Shown in pieces: positions 7,438 through 13,926 of a stretch of DNA of 36,506 bases. The notes under the pieces were generated by a model that did no database searches, had not been told where the DNA came from, and saw nothing but the letters and a program-made list of their open reading frames with translations. Position numbers and translations under genes: made by a program. Source of the DNA: Clostridiaceae bacterium (GTDB lineage Bacteria; Bacillota; Clostridia; Saccharofermentanales; UBA5734). Positions within the stretch are counted from its first letter, which is position 1. The number at the start of each line of letters is the position of its first letter. Where the stretch lies: NCBI GenBank assembly GCA_012519875.1, contig JAAYPL010000079.1, forward strand, positions 1 to 36,506. The letters run 5' to 3'.

Positions 7438-8658
7438 ATGAATGTCATCTTAACCACTTTGTTCGGCGTCGAAGCGTTGACCGCCGAAGAACTGACCGGC
7501 CTGGGTTATTCTCGCGAGCAACTGACCCTTAGTGATGGCCAGGTTCGTTTGGATCCCGGCACCGGGCCGGATGCTTTCTCGCGCGCGGTTCAGGCGGTTG
7601 CCCGGCTGAATATCGGTGTCCGGACCGCCGAACGTGTGCTGGTGGAGCTGGCGTCCTTTCCGGCCGCTGATTTCGATACCTTATTTGATCAGACCCGGGC
7701 GTTGCCTTGGGAGGATTGGATCCCGTCCGGTGCGGCATTCACCGTTGCCGGTTATTCGCGGAAATCAGCGTTATACGGCATTCCGGCCTGCCAGAGCCTG
7801 ATCAAAAAAGCAATCGTTTCCCGCTTGCTGGCCGCGCGGGGACGGTCGGCCGACAGTCGGCTGGCTGAGGATCCGGCTTTGGGTTTTTTGCGCATACAAT
7901 TTGGCATTGTTGCCGATCGTGTGTCGATAATGGTGGATACATCGGGTGACGGACTCCATAAGCGTGGTTATCGTCGGCTTCGACACGAAGCCCCGATCAA
8001 AGAAACTCTTGCGGCGGCTATGCTGATGGTGTCGCGATTTGCTCCGTTCAGCGACGAGGCTTTGGTTGACCCCTGCTGCGGATCGGGCACCATTCCGATC
8101 GAGGCTGCTTTGCTGGCCTGTCGCCGCGCCCCGGGTCTCAACCGGTCTTTTGCCGGTGAAAAGTGGCCGCTGATCGGAGAATTGCCTTTTCGGCTGGCTC
8201 GTGAGGAAGCCATGGCAGCCATGGATCTCAAAGTGCCGGAGCAGCTATTTATTTTTGGCTCCGATCTGTCGGATCAGTCAATTAAAATTGCCGAAACCAA
8301 TGCCGGACGGGCCGGAGTCGCAGCTTTCATCGGCTGGAGAACAGCGGATTTAAAAACGTTGAACAGGCAAAAACTAAAGGCCTGGACAGGGTTTTCCCGC
8401 CACTTGGTGATCGGTAATCCGCCTTACGGTGAGCGCATGCTCGATCTTGAGCAGGCCGAAGCCATTTATCGGACACTGGGCCAAAATTACCTCGACCGAG
8501 GTCTGGCCGCGGAGGGCATCCGTCTGTCAATCATCACGCCGCATGAGCGATTCGAAACCTTGGTGGGTGGTCGTGCCGACAAGCGGCGAAAACTTTATAA
8601 TGGGATGATTCGTTGCACATTATTTCACTATTTTAAGCAAAGGAGAAATATATCATGA
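7438..8658 (+). CDS. THUMP-domain 23S rRNA methyltransferase (RlmL/YpsC family)
   Basis: A 406-aa class I SAM-dependent RNA methyltransferase. The N-terminal ferredoxin-like and THUMP region (about 1-160) binds RNA. The catalytic domain carries V-D-P-C-C-G-S-G-T-I-P-I-E (SAM motif I, near residue 203) and N-P-P-Y-G-E-R (target-amine motif IV, near residue 328), which indicates N2-guanine methylation as in the RlmL/YpsC group. Length matches the stand-alone Gram-positive form rather than the RlmKL fusion. The ribosome binding site AGGAGAG precedes the ATG. Its end overlaps the nucleotidyltransferase start by 4 nt. Confidence 0.9.
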   Translation: MNVILTTLFGVEALTAEELTGLGYSREQLTLSDGQVRLDPGTGPDAFSRAVQAVARLNIGVRTAERVLVELASFPAADFDTLFDQTRALPWEDWIPSGAAFTVAGYSRKSALYGIPACQSLIKKAIVSRLLAARGRSADSRLAEDPALGFLRIQFGIVADRVSIMVDTSGDGLHKRGYRRLRHEAPIKETLAAAMLMVSRFAPFSDEALVDPCCGSGTIPIEAALLACRRAPGLNRSFAGEKWPLIGELPFRLAREEAMAAMDLKVPEQLFIFGSDLSDQSIKIAETNAGRAGVAAFIGWRTADLKTLNRQKLKAWTGFSRHLVIGNPPYGERMLDLEQAEAIYRTLGQNYLDRGLAAEGIRLSIITPHERFETLVGGRADKRRKLYNGMIRCTLFHYFKQRRNIS

Positions 8659-9431
8659 AAGGAATCATATTGGCCGCCGGCTACGCCACCCGCCTTTATC
8701 CGCTGACCATCGATACCCCCAAACCATTATTACCGGTTCACGGGAGGCCGATCATCGATTATATTGTGGATGAAATGAATACCATCGATGATATCGATCA
8801 GATCATTGTGGTCAGCAATGACCGTTTCGCCCGGCAATTTGAACAATGGGCGGCGATACGAAATGCCGCGGTCGAAACCGGCGATATTCCGATTGTTGTT
8901 CTCAATGACGGTACAACAAGTGAGGAAGATCGGCTTGGTGCCATCGGTGACATCCGGTTTTGTATCGAGAAAATGAGGATTGAGGAAGATTTATTGATCA
9001 TTGCCGGTGATAACCTGTTCACATACCGCCTTCGGGATGCCTGGCGACATTTTCGACAGCATGGTGACGACATGGTGCTGGCCAGCCGTCTGGGGCCGGA
9101 AGAAGATCTCACCCGTTTTGCCGTGGCTGTCGTTGATGATGAGGGTTTTATCGTTGAGATGGAGGAAAAACCGGCGCAGCCCAAAACCGATATTGCTGTT
9201 TTTGCCACTTATTTTTATCAAGCCGAGACCCTTCCCCTTATAGCCCATTATCTGCAAACCGGTAATAATCCCGATGCACCGGGTAACTTTCCGGCTTGGC
9301 TTTACAAACGAAAACCGGTTCGTTGTTATCTTTTTGACGGGATCTGCATTGATATCGGCACACCGGAAGCCTATGCCGATGTCGAAAATATCTTTCCCAA
9401 GTCCACAGCCGGCGAACACCGCGAAAGCTGA
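8655..9431 (+). CDS. Sugar-phosphate nucleotidyltransferase
   Basis: A 258-aa nucleotidyltransferase of the RmlA/GlmU-like fold that would join NTP to a sugar 1-phosphate. The signature is at the N-terminus: G-I-I-L-A-A-G-Y-A-T-R-L-Y-P-L-T, followed by K-P-L-L-P-V. The loop G-D-N-L-F and the later E-E-K-P motif (near residue 174) match nucleotide and metal binding. It lacks a C-terminal acyltransferase repeat, so it is a single-domain enzyme. The start overlaps the methyltransferase stop (ATGA), with AAGGAG at 8640-8645. The sugar and nucleotide are not determined; thymidylyl- or uridylyltransferase activity is plausible. Confidence 0.85.
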   Translation: MKGIILAAGYATRLYPLTIDTPKPLLPVHGRPIIDYIVDEMNTIDDIDQIIVVSNDRFARQFEQWAAIRNAAVETGDIPIVVLNDGTTSEEDRLGAIGDIRFCIEKMRIEEDLLIIAGDNLFTYRLRDAWRHFRQHGDDMVLASRLGPEEDLTRFAVAVVDDEGFIVEMEEKPAQPKTDIAVFATYFYQAETLPLIAHYLQTGNNPDAPGNFPAWLYKRKPVRCYLFDGICIDIGTPEAYADVENIFPKSTAGEHRES

Positions 9432-9640
9432 CCAACCGGATAGGATATAGGTAAAAGGCCTGTGAACAGGGCGTTTGAGCAAAATGTCAAAAACATGTTC
9501 GGTTTGGATGAAGAAAGAAATGAAAAGGCGACATCCCCTGTTTTCAGGCGTTTACAAGGTCAAAACCGTGAAACCCGTTGTCCTGTAGTTATGCACAGAG
9601 TTTTCCACATTATCCACATTTTCCCGGGAGGTGATCTGTA
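9432..9640. other. Gap before proA: imperfect repeats and DnaA-box-like sites
   Basis: This 209-bp gap has two imperfect direct repeats, starting at 9459 and 9537. Both begin CCTG-N4-CAGG, then CGTTT, then GTCAAAA, and each has a short hairpin core. A run of DnaA-box-like sites follows (9589-9618). A 59-codon frame starts at GTG 9462 and stops at TAG 9639-9641, overlapping the proA start by one base. It has no recognisable motif and its 3' part consists of the DnaA boxes, so it is not called as a gene. Confidence 0.45.
9589..9618 (+). promoter_or_regulatory. Cluster of three DnaA-box-like 9-mers
   Basis: Three same-strand 9-mers sit within 30 bp: TTATGCACA (9589-9597), TTTTCCACA (9601-9609) and TTATCCACA (9610-9618). 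The first and third fit the consensus TTATNCACA exactly; the middle one has a single mismatch. They lie immediately upstream of the proA ribosome binding site. No AT-rich unwinding element or dnaA gene is nearby, so a regulatory or DnaA-titration site is more likely than an origin. Confidence 0.6.
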
Positions 9641-10930
9641 GTGGAAACAAAACAAATGGCCATGCACGCACGCCAAGCCGCTTACGAAATGGCAAACCTC
9701 GATGTCGGAATACGCAACGCCGCGCTGATGGGCATTGCTGATGCCTTGAATCAAAATGCCCAGGCCTTATTCGAGGCCAACCAGGCGGATCTTGTTCGCA
9801 GTCAGGCCGAGGGACTTGCGACGTCTTTGCTCAAACGGCTGAAGTTTGATCAGGGGAAATTATCCGAGGTGACCGGCGGACTGCACAGTCTGGTCGGCCT
9901 GCCCGACCCGATCGGGCGAACCCAGCTGGCCACTCGCCTTGATGATGGGCTTGAACTTTATCGTGTCAGCTGTCCGATCGGTGTGATCGGTGTGATTTTT
10001 GAATCCAGGCCGGATGCTTTGGTTCAGATTTCCGGCCTGGCGGTTAAAAGCGGCAACGCGATTTTGCTCAAGGGCGGATCCGAAGCGATGGAAACCAATC
10101 GATTGCTCGCGAAGATCATCAATGAAGCCGGTTGTCAGTTTGGCTTGCCGGACGGCTGGATCGGCCTGATGGAAACCCGCGAAGCGGTCGGTCAGCTGCT
10201 GGCCATGGACGATGAGGTCGACCTTCTGATTCCTCGAGGTTCGAATGAATTTGTCCGTTATATTATGGACAACACCAGAATACCTGTGCTTGGCCATGCC
10301 GATGGTGTTTGTCACCTCTACATTGATCATGCCTGTGATCCGGAGATGGCCATTGCCGTGGCCATGGACAGCAAGACGCAATATGTTGCTGTTTGTAATG
10401 CCGTCGAGACCATTTTGATCCACTCAAATCTAAGAAAGAAGCTGCTGCCGGACCTGGCCAGGGCTTTACGCGATGCCGATGTCCGGATCTACGGTTGTCG
10501 GCGCACTTGCGACGCAATCGGCTGCGGTTCCGTGTCCGACTGGCATACGGAATATCTTGATCACCAGGTTTCGATCAGGCTGGTTGATTCGACAGATGAG
10601 GCCATCGAGCATATCAACCGCTACGGATCCGGGCACACCGAAGCCATTGTTACGGCCGAAGAAGAGACCGCCAGGCATTTCCTGAGCCGTGTGGATTCCG
10701 GTAATGTATTCTGGAATTGCTCGACACGATTCAGCGATGGTTTCCGGTATGGTTTTGGAGCCGAAGTGGGCATCAGCACCAGCAAGATTCACGCCCGCGG
10801 CCCGGTAGGGTTGGACGGTCTGATGACTTATCAATATCGTCTCCTCGGTCAAGGGCAGATCGTTGGCGAATATGCCGGCGGGCAAAAAAAGTTTATTCAT
10901 GAGCCGATTGATCGGGACTATCCGCTATGA
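9641..10930 (+). CDS. proA: Gamma-glutamyl phosphate reductase
   Basis: A 429-aa enzyme of proline synthesis that reduces gamma-glutamyl phosphate to glutamate 5-semialdehyde with NADPH. The aldehyde-dehydrogenase-like fold is evident: E-S-R-P-D-A near residue 124, G-N-A-I-L-L-K-G-G near residue 142 and the catalytic cysteine in Y-V-A-V-C-N-A-V-E-T near residue 253. The late F-G-A-E-V-G-I-S-T-S-K and R-G-P-V-G-L motifs are also present. The GTG at 9641 is favoured by an unusually strong ribosome binding site, GGGAGGTGAT (9626-9635), 5 bp upstream. proB is not adjacent. Confidence 0.96.
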   Translation: METKQMAMHARQAAYEMANLDVGIRNAALMGIADALNQNAQALFEANQADLVRSQAEGLATSLLKRLKFDQGKLSEVTGGLHSLVGLPDPIGRTQLATRLDDGLELYRVSCPIGVIGVIFESRPDALVQISGLAVKSGNAILLKGGSEAMETNRLLAKIINEAGCQFGLPDGWIGLMETREAVGQLLAMDDEVDLLIPRGSNEFVRYIMDNTRIPVLGHADGVCHLYIDHACDPEMAIAVAMDSKTQYVAVCNAVETILIHSNLRKKLLPDLARALRDADVRIYGCRRTCDAIGCGSVSDWHTEYLDHQVSIRLVDSTDEAIEHINRYGSGHTEAIVTAEEETARHFLSRVDSGNVFWNCSTRFSDGFRYGFGAEVGISTSKIHARGPVGLDGLMTYQYRLLGQGQIVGEYAGGQKKFIHEPIDRDYPL

Positions 10931-10956
10931 CAGTCCGGCAGATTTTGTGCTAGAAT
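10927..10956 (+). promoter_or_regulatory. Promoter of the rpiB-upp(-atp) genes
   Basis: ATGACA (10927-10932), an 18-bp spacer and an extended -10 TG-C-TAGAAT (-10 at 10951-10956) precede rpiB. The -35 overlaps the stop codon of proA. Confidence 0.55.
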
Positions 10957-10999
10957 AATACGAGGCCTGCAATTTAAAAACGGGCCGGGAGGAAAACAA

Positions 11000-11485
11000 A
11001 TGCGCATCGCAATGGGTAGTGATCATGCCGGCTATCAGCTCAAGCGTCTGATTATGGATCACTTGCATAAGCAAGGGATTACATGTGAGGACTACGGGGC
11101 GCCGAACGGTATCGATGCAGCCAGCTATGTGCCTTTCGGTCAGGCCGTTGCCTGTGCTGTCATTTCCGGTACCGCTGATTACGGTATTGCGATCTGTGGT
11201 ACAGGTTTGGGGATCTCAATGACCACAAATAAATGTAAGGGCATCCGGGCGGCATTGTGCACCAACGAATATATGGCTCGTATGGCCAGGCAGCATAACA
11301 ATGCCAATGTTTTAGCGCTGGGCGCCCGTGTTGTCGGCCCGGCATTGGCCTGTTCGATTGTCGATGCTTTTTTGGCGGAAGCTTTTGAAGCCGGGGGCCG
11401 GCACCAGGTGCGCGTTGATGAAATGACCCGGCTTGAAGACCAGAATTTCAAAAATGACCCGGAGGCACAACATGAGCAAAGATAA
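11000..11485 (+). CDS. rpiB: Ribose-5-phosphate isomerase B
   Basis: A 161-aa RpiB/LacAB-type sugar-phosphate isomerase that interconverts ribose 5-phosphate and ribulose 5-phosphate in the pentose phosphate pathway. Diagnostic motifs are G-S-D-H-A-G-Y near residue 6, the active-site cysteine in I-C-G-T-G-L-G near residue 71, and R-A-A-L-C-T near residue 89. H-N-N-A-N-V-L-A-L-G-A-R follows. It is about 10 residues longer than usual at the C-terminus. Its end overlaps upp by 14 nt, consistent with coupling. The rpiB-upp-atp order is like that in Bacillus, minus glyA. Confidence 0.95.
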   Translation: MRIAMGSDHAGYQLKRLIMDHLHKQGITCEDYGAPNGIDAASYVPFGQAVACAVISGTADYGIAICGTGLGISMTTNKCKGIRAALCTNEYMARMARQHNNANVLALGARVVGPALACSIVDAFLAEAFEAGGRHQVRVDEMTRLEDQNFKNDPEAQHEQR

Positions 11486-12107
11486 TGTCTTCGTTTTCGA
11501 TCACCCACTGATTCAGCACAAGATTTCCCTGATGCGCGACAAGCGGACGACCACGAAGGAGTTCCGTGAACTGGTTTCCGAGGTGTCGATGTTGATGGCC
11601 TATGAGGTGACCCGTAATCTGCCGTTGAAGGAAATTGAGGTGGAAACGCCGATAGCCACTGCCAAAACACGGGTATTGGCAGGCAAAAAACTGGCCTTGC
11701 TTCCCATTTTGCGTGCCGGCCTGGGTATGGTCGACGGGATGCTTAATTTGTTGCCCATGGCAAAAGTCGGCCACATTGGCCTTTACCGTGATCCCAAAAC
11801 CCTTGAGCCGGTCGAATATTATTGCAAACTGCCGGAAGATGCCGAAGAACGCGACATTGTCATTCTGGATCCGATGCTGGCGACAGGAGGATCGGCGGCG
11901 GCGGCCATAACTTTTTTGAAAAGCAAGGGTATTCAGAACATTCAATTTATGTGTTTGATCGCCGCGCCGGAAGGTATTGAGCGTCTGCAGCGTGATCACC
12001 CGGATGTGCCGGTTTTTTGCGCGGCGCTGGATCAGCGGTTGAACGAACACGCATATATTGTGCCCGGTCTCGGCGATGCCGGCGACCGTCTCTTCGGAAC
12101 AAAATAG
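11472..12107 (+). CDS. upp: Uracil phosphoribosyltransferase
   Basis: A 211-aa enzyme that salvages uracil by joining it to PRPP to give UMP. The PRPP-binding loop is I-L-D-P-M-L-A-T-G-G-S (near residue 130), and the uracil-binding C-terminal region has I-V-P-G-L-G-D-A-G-D-R. The early R-A-G-L-G-M motif is present. The ATG at 11472 was chosen over an in-frame ATG at 11433 because it follows GGAGG directly and gives the standard family length. It overlaps rpiB and precedes the ATP synthase genes, a conserved Firmicute neighbourhood. Confidence 0.96.
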   Translation: MSKDNVFVFDHPLIQHKISLMRDKRTTTKEFRELVSEVSMLMAYEVTRNLPLKEIEVETPIATAKTRVLAGKKLALLPILRAGLGMVDGMLNLLPMAKVGHIGLYRDPKTLEPVEYYCKLPEDAEERDIVILDPMLATGGSAAAAITFLKSKGIQNIQFMCLIAAPEGIERLQRDHPDVPVFCAALDQRLNEHAYIVPGLGDAGDRLFGTK

Positions 12108-12266
12108 AAAAATTTAACCGACGGCTTTGCGCCAAGGCGAGGTGGACTGATCGGCTCATGGCGCTTGCGTTTGCGCCAAAAGAGGTGTATGGTTTTTTAA
12201 TGCCGGAAAAGGAGCCCGCCCGGCAGTTCCTTCAAGCCTCAGGCTTTATAGAAATGGTGATGGTAC
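12108..12266. other. Leader before atpB; weak promoter and repeats, no gene
   Basis: This gap holds two copies of TTTGCGCCAA (12126-12135 and 12170-12179), a small hairpin (AAGCC-TCA-GGCTT, 12235-12246) and a weak promoter-like pair. The pair is TTGCGT (12165-12170), a 17-bp spacer and TATGGT (12188-12193). No atpI gene is present, and the open frames here have no protein-like features. Confidence 0.4.
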
Positions 12267-13094
12267 ATGCCTTATCTCAGAGATTTTTTTACGGCATTCG
12301 GCGAAAAATTCATAGAAAAGATCAAACCGGGAGATATTGGCGGGGAGATTCTCAAAGCCATTGTTCCCTCGACGGTTTTCACGATTCAAATCGGCGCAGC
12401 GACGATTCGAATAACGGATGCAACGGTCGTGTCTTGGGGGGTTTTGGCTTTTATTCTGGCTCTGGCTTGGTGGATGGGAAGAAAACCGGAGCGGATTCCC
12501 GCTAAAAACCGTCAGGTGATAGCAGAAAGCCTGATCAACCTGTTGATGAATCTGTGTCAATCTTCCGGTATGTCCTATAAGCAGGCGGAGAAAGTAACCC
12601 CCTTTGTTGGTTCGATCGCCGTTTTCATTACGTTGACCAACGTGACCTCTTTTCTGCAAATTCCTCCTCCGGCAAAAAACCCGGCCTTTCCTGTCGCGCT
12701 GGCGCTTTTTACCATCCTCTATGTTGTGTTTACGTCCATCAGGATGGTGGGTCTCAAGGGTTTCTGGAGATCGTTGACCTATCCGAAACCATTGCTGTTG
12801 CCGTTCAAGGTTTTGGACTATTTCATCAAACCCATTTCGTTGTCCCTTCGTTTGTTCGGCAATGTCTTCGGCGCCTTTGTTTTGATGGAATTTATCTCGA
12901 TTGTCATTCCTGCGATTCTACCCGGCGTAATCGGCCTCTGGTTCGATCTGGCCGATGGCATTCTGCAAGGCGTTATTTTTTCTTATTTGACGGTGATTTA
13001 CATCGGTGAGGTTTTGGAAGGGGCCCATCTCTCGGCTGCCGAATCCGACGAGATCCCGGACAAAGCTTTATCTTCGGCACAAAAACCAATTTGA
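12267..13094 (+). CDS. atpB: F1Fo ATP synthase subunit a
   Basis: A 275-aa polytopic membrane protein of the Fo stator that forms the proton half-channels against the c-ring. The essential arginine is in the helix S-L-R-L-F-G-N-V-F (near residue 193), matching E. coli Arg210. About five to six membrane helices are visible, with the P-P-x-x-N-P-A-F region and a C-terminal hydrophilic tail. The ribosome binding site is weak. It begins the atp operon (a, c, b, delta-alpha, gamma, beta, epsilon), with atpI missing. Confidence 0.93.
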   Translation: MPYLRDFFTAFGEKFIEKIKPGDIGGEILKAIVPSTVFTIQIGAATIRITDATVVSWGVLAFILALAWWMGRKPERIPAKNRQVIAESLINLLMNLCQSSGMSYKQAEKVTPFVGSIAVFITLTNVTSFLQIPPPAKNPAFPVALALFTILYVVFTSIRMVGLKGFWRSLTYPKPLLLPFKVLDYFIKPISLSLRLFGNVFGAFVLMEFISIVIPAILPGVIGLWFDLADGILQGVIFSYLTVIYIGEVLEGAHLSAAESDEIPDKALSSAQKPI

Positions 13095-13116
13095 CCACTC
13101 CAGGAGGAAACAGAAA

Positions 13117-13344
13117 ATGGACAAAGGATTAATCGCACTCAGTGCGGCACTTTCAATCGGTTTGGCGGCACTTGGCGCCGCCATCAGCATCGGTATTGCG
13201 ACCGCCAAGGCCGTTGACGCAACCGCCCGGCAGCCCGAAGTCTCCGGCAGGATTCAGACCGTATTGCTAACCGCAATTGTCTTTATCGAAGCCACGGCCA
13301 TTTATGCGCTGGTTGTCAGTCTGTTGCTTATTTTTGCATTCTGA
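13117..13344 (+). CDS. atpE: F1Fo ATP synthase subunit c
   Basis: A 75-aa hairpin of two membrane helices that forms the rotor ring. The polar loop has A-R-Q-P-E (residues 37-41), and the ion-carrying glutamate is Glu58 in F-I-E-A-T. The residues that bind sodium in Na+-type rings are not conserved: Ile25 sits at the usual Gln position and Ala59 at the usual Ser position. The ring is therefore predicted to carry protons. The start at 13117 follows AGGAGG, and the reading frame continues upstream only as non-coding. It lies 22 bp after atpB. Confidence 0.96.
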   Translation: MDKGLIALSAALSIGLAALGAAISIGIATAKAVDATARQPEVSGRIQTVLLTAIVFIEATAIYALVVSLLLIFAF

Positions 13345-13377
13345 TCCGATTGTAGATATGAGAAATGAGGGATTGCT

Positions 13378-13926
13378 ATGTTCGGACCGGAAGCAGTAGC
13401 AGGTTATGCCGTCGATGCGATCTTTGCCATTATCAACCTGTTGGTGGCTTATTTGATTTTGAAACGTTTTCTGTTCAAGCCTTTGCTTAAAATGTTGAGC
13501 AAGCGTAAAAATGAGATCCAATCGGATCTGGATCGGGCGGAAGAAAAACTGCACGAAGCCGATGCCCGGCTGTCTCTTGTCAACGAGAGATTGGAACAAT
13601 CCGGCCGGGAGGCGGCGGACTTGATTTCACATGCCCGTGCGCAAGCCGAAAAACAACGTGAAGATATTCTGGCCGAGGCCAATCAGGAAGCCAGCCGTCT
13701 CTTATCTCGTGCCGATACGGAGATCACGCGTATGCGAACCACGTTGCTCAACGATGTTCGGGATGAAATCGCGGATTTATCGGTCACAGTTGCCGCAAAA
13801 GTGATCGGCCGGACACTGGACGACGAGGGACAACTCGCGCTGGTCGGTCGCCTGCTTGACGAAAAATTGCCGGTGTCGTCGGTGGCAAAGGGCGGGCCGA
13901 ATCCGGATGAGGCAGGCCATGATTGA
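13378..13926 (+). CDS. atpF: F1Fo ATP synthase subunit b
   Basis: A 182-aa peripheral-stalk subunit. One N-terminal membrane helix (about residues 9-31) is followed by a long charged helix rich in Glu, Arg, Ala and Gln, typical of b, with A-E-K-Q-R-E-D-I near residue 95. The C-terminal tail after about residue 165 is Gly/Pro-containing and hydrophilic. In other bacteria the b C-terminus binds delta. Its stop (TGA 13924-13926) overlaps the start of the delta-alpha fusion (ATG 13919), so no room remains for a full atpH. Confidence 0.93.
   Translation: MFGPEAVAGYAVDAIFAIINLLVAYLILKRFLFKPLLKMLSKRKNEIQSDLDRAEEKLHEADARLSLVNERLEQSGREAADLISHARAQAEKQREDILAEANQEASRLLSRADTEITRMRTTLLNDVRDEIADLSVTVAAKVIGRTLDDEGQLALVGRLLDEKLPVSSVAKGGPNPDEAGHD

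Noticed and set aside
12126..12179. Direct repeat TTTGCGCCAA before atpB as an operator
   Set aside because: Only two 10-bp copies are present, with no symmetry or clear promoter; too weak to call.
12017..12505. Open frame across the upp end and the atpB start
   Set aside because: It overlaps two real genes in another frame and has no motif; it is not an atpI gene.
13856..13918. Longer start for the delta-alpha fusion
   Set aside because: The 21 extra residues are Arg/Cys-rich antifamily sequence within atpF; the ATG at 13919 begins the delta-like region.
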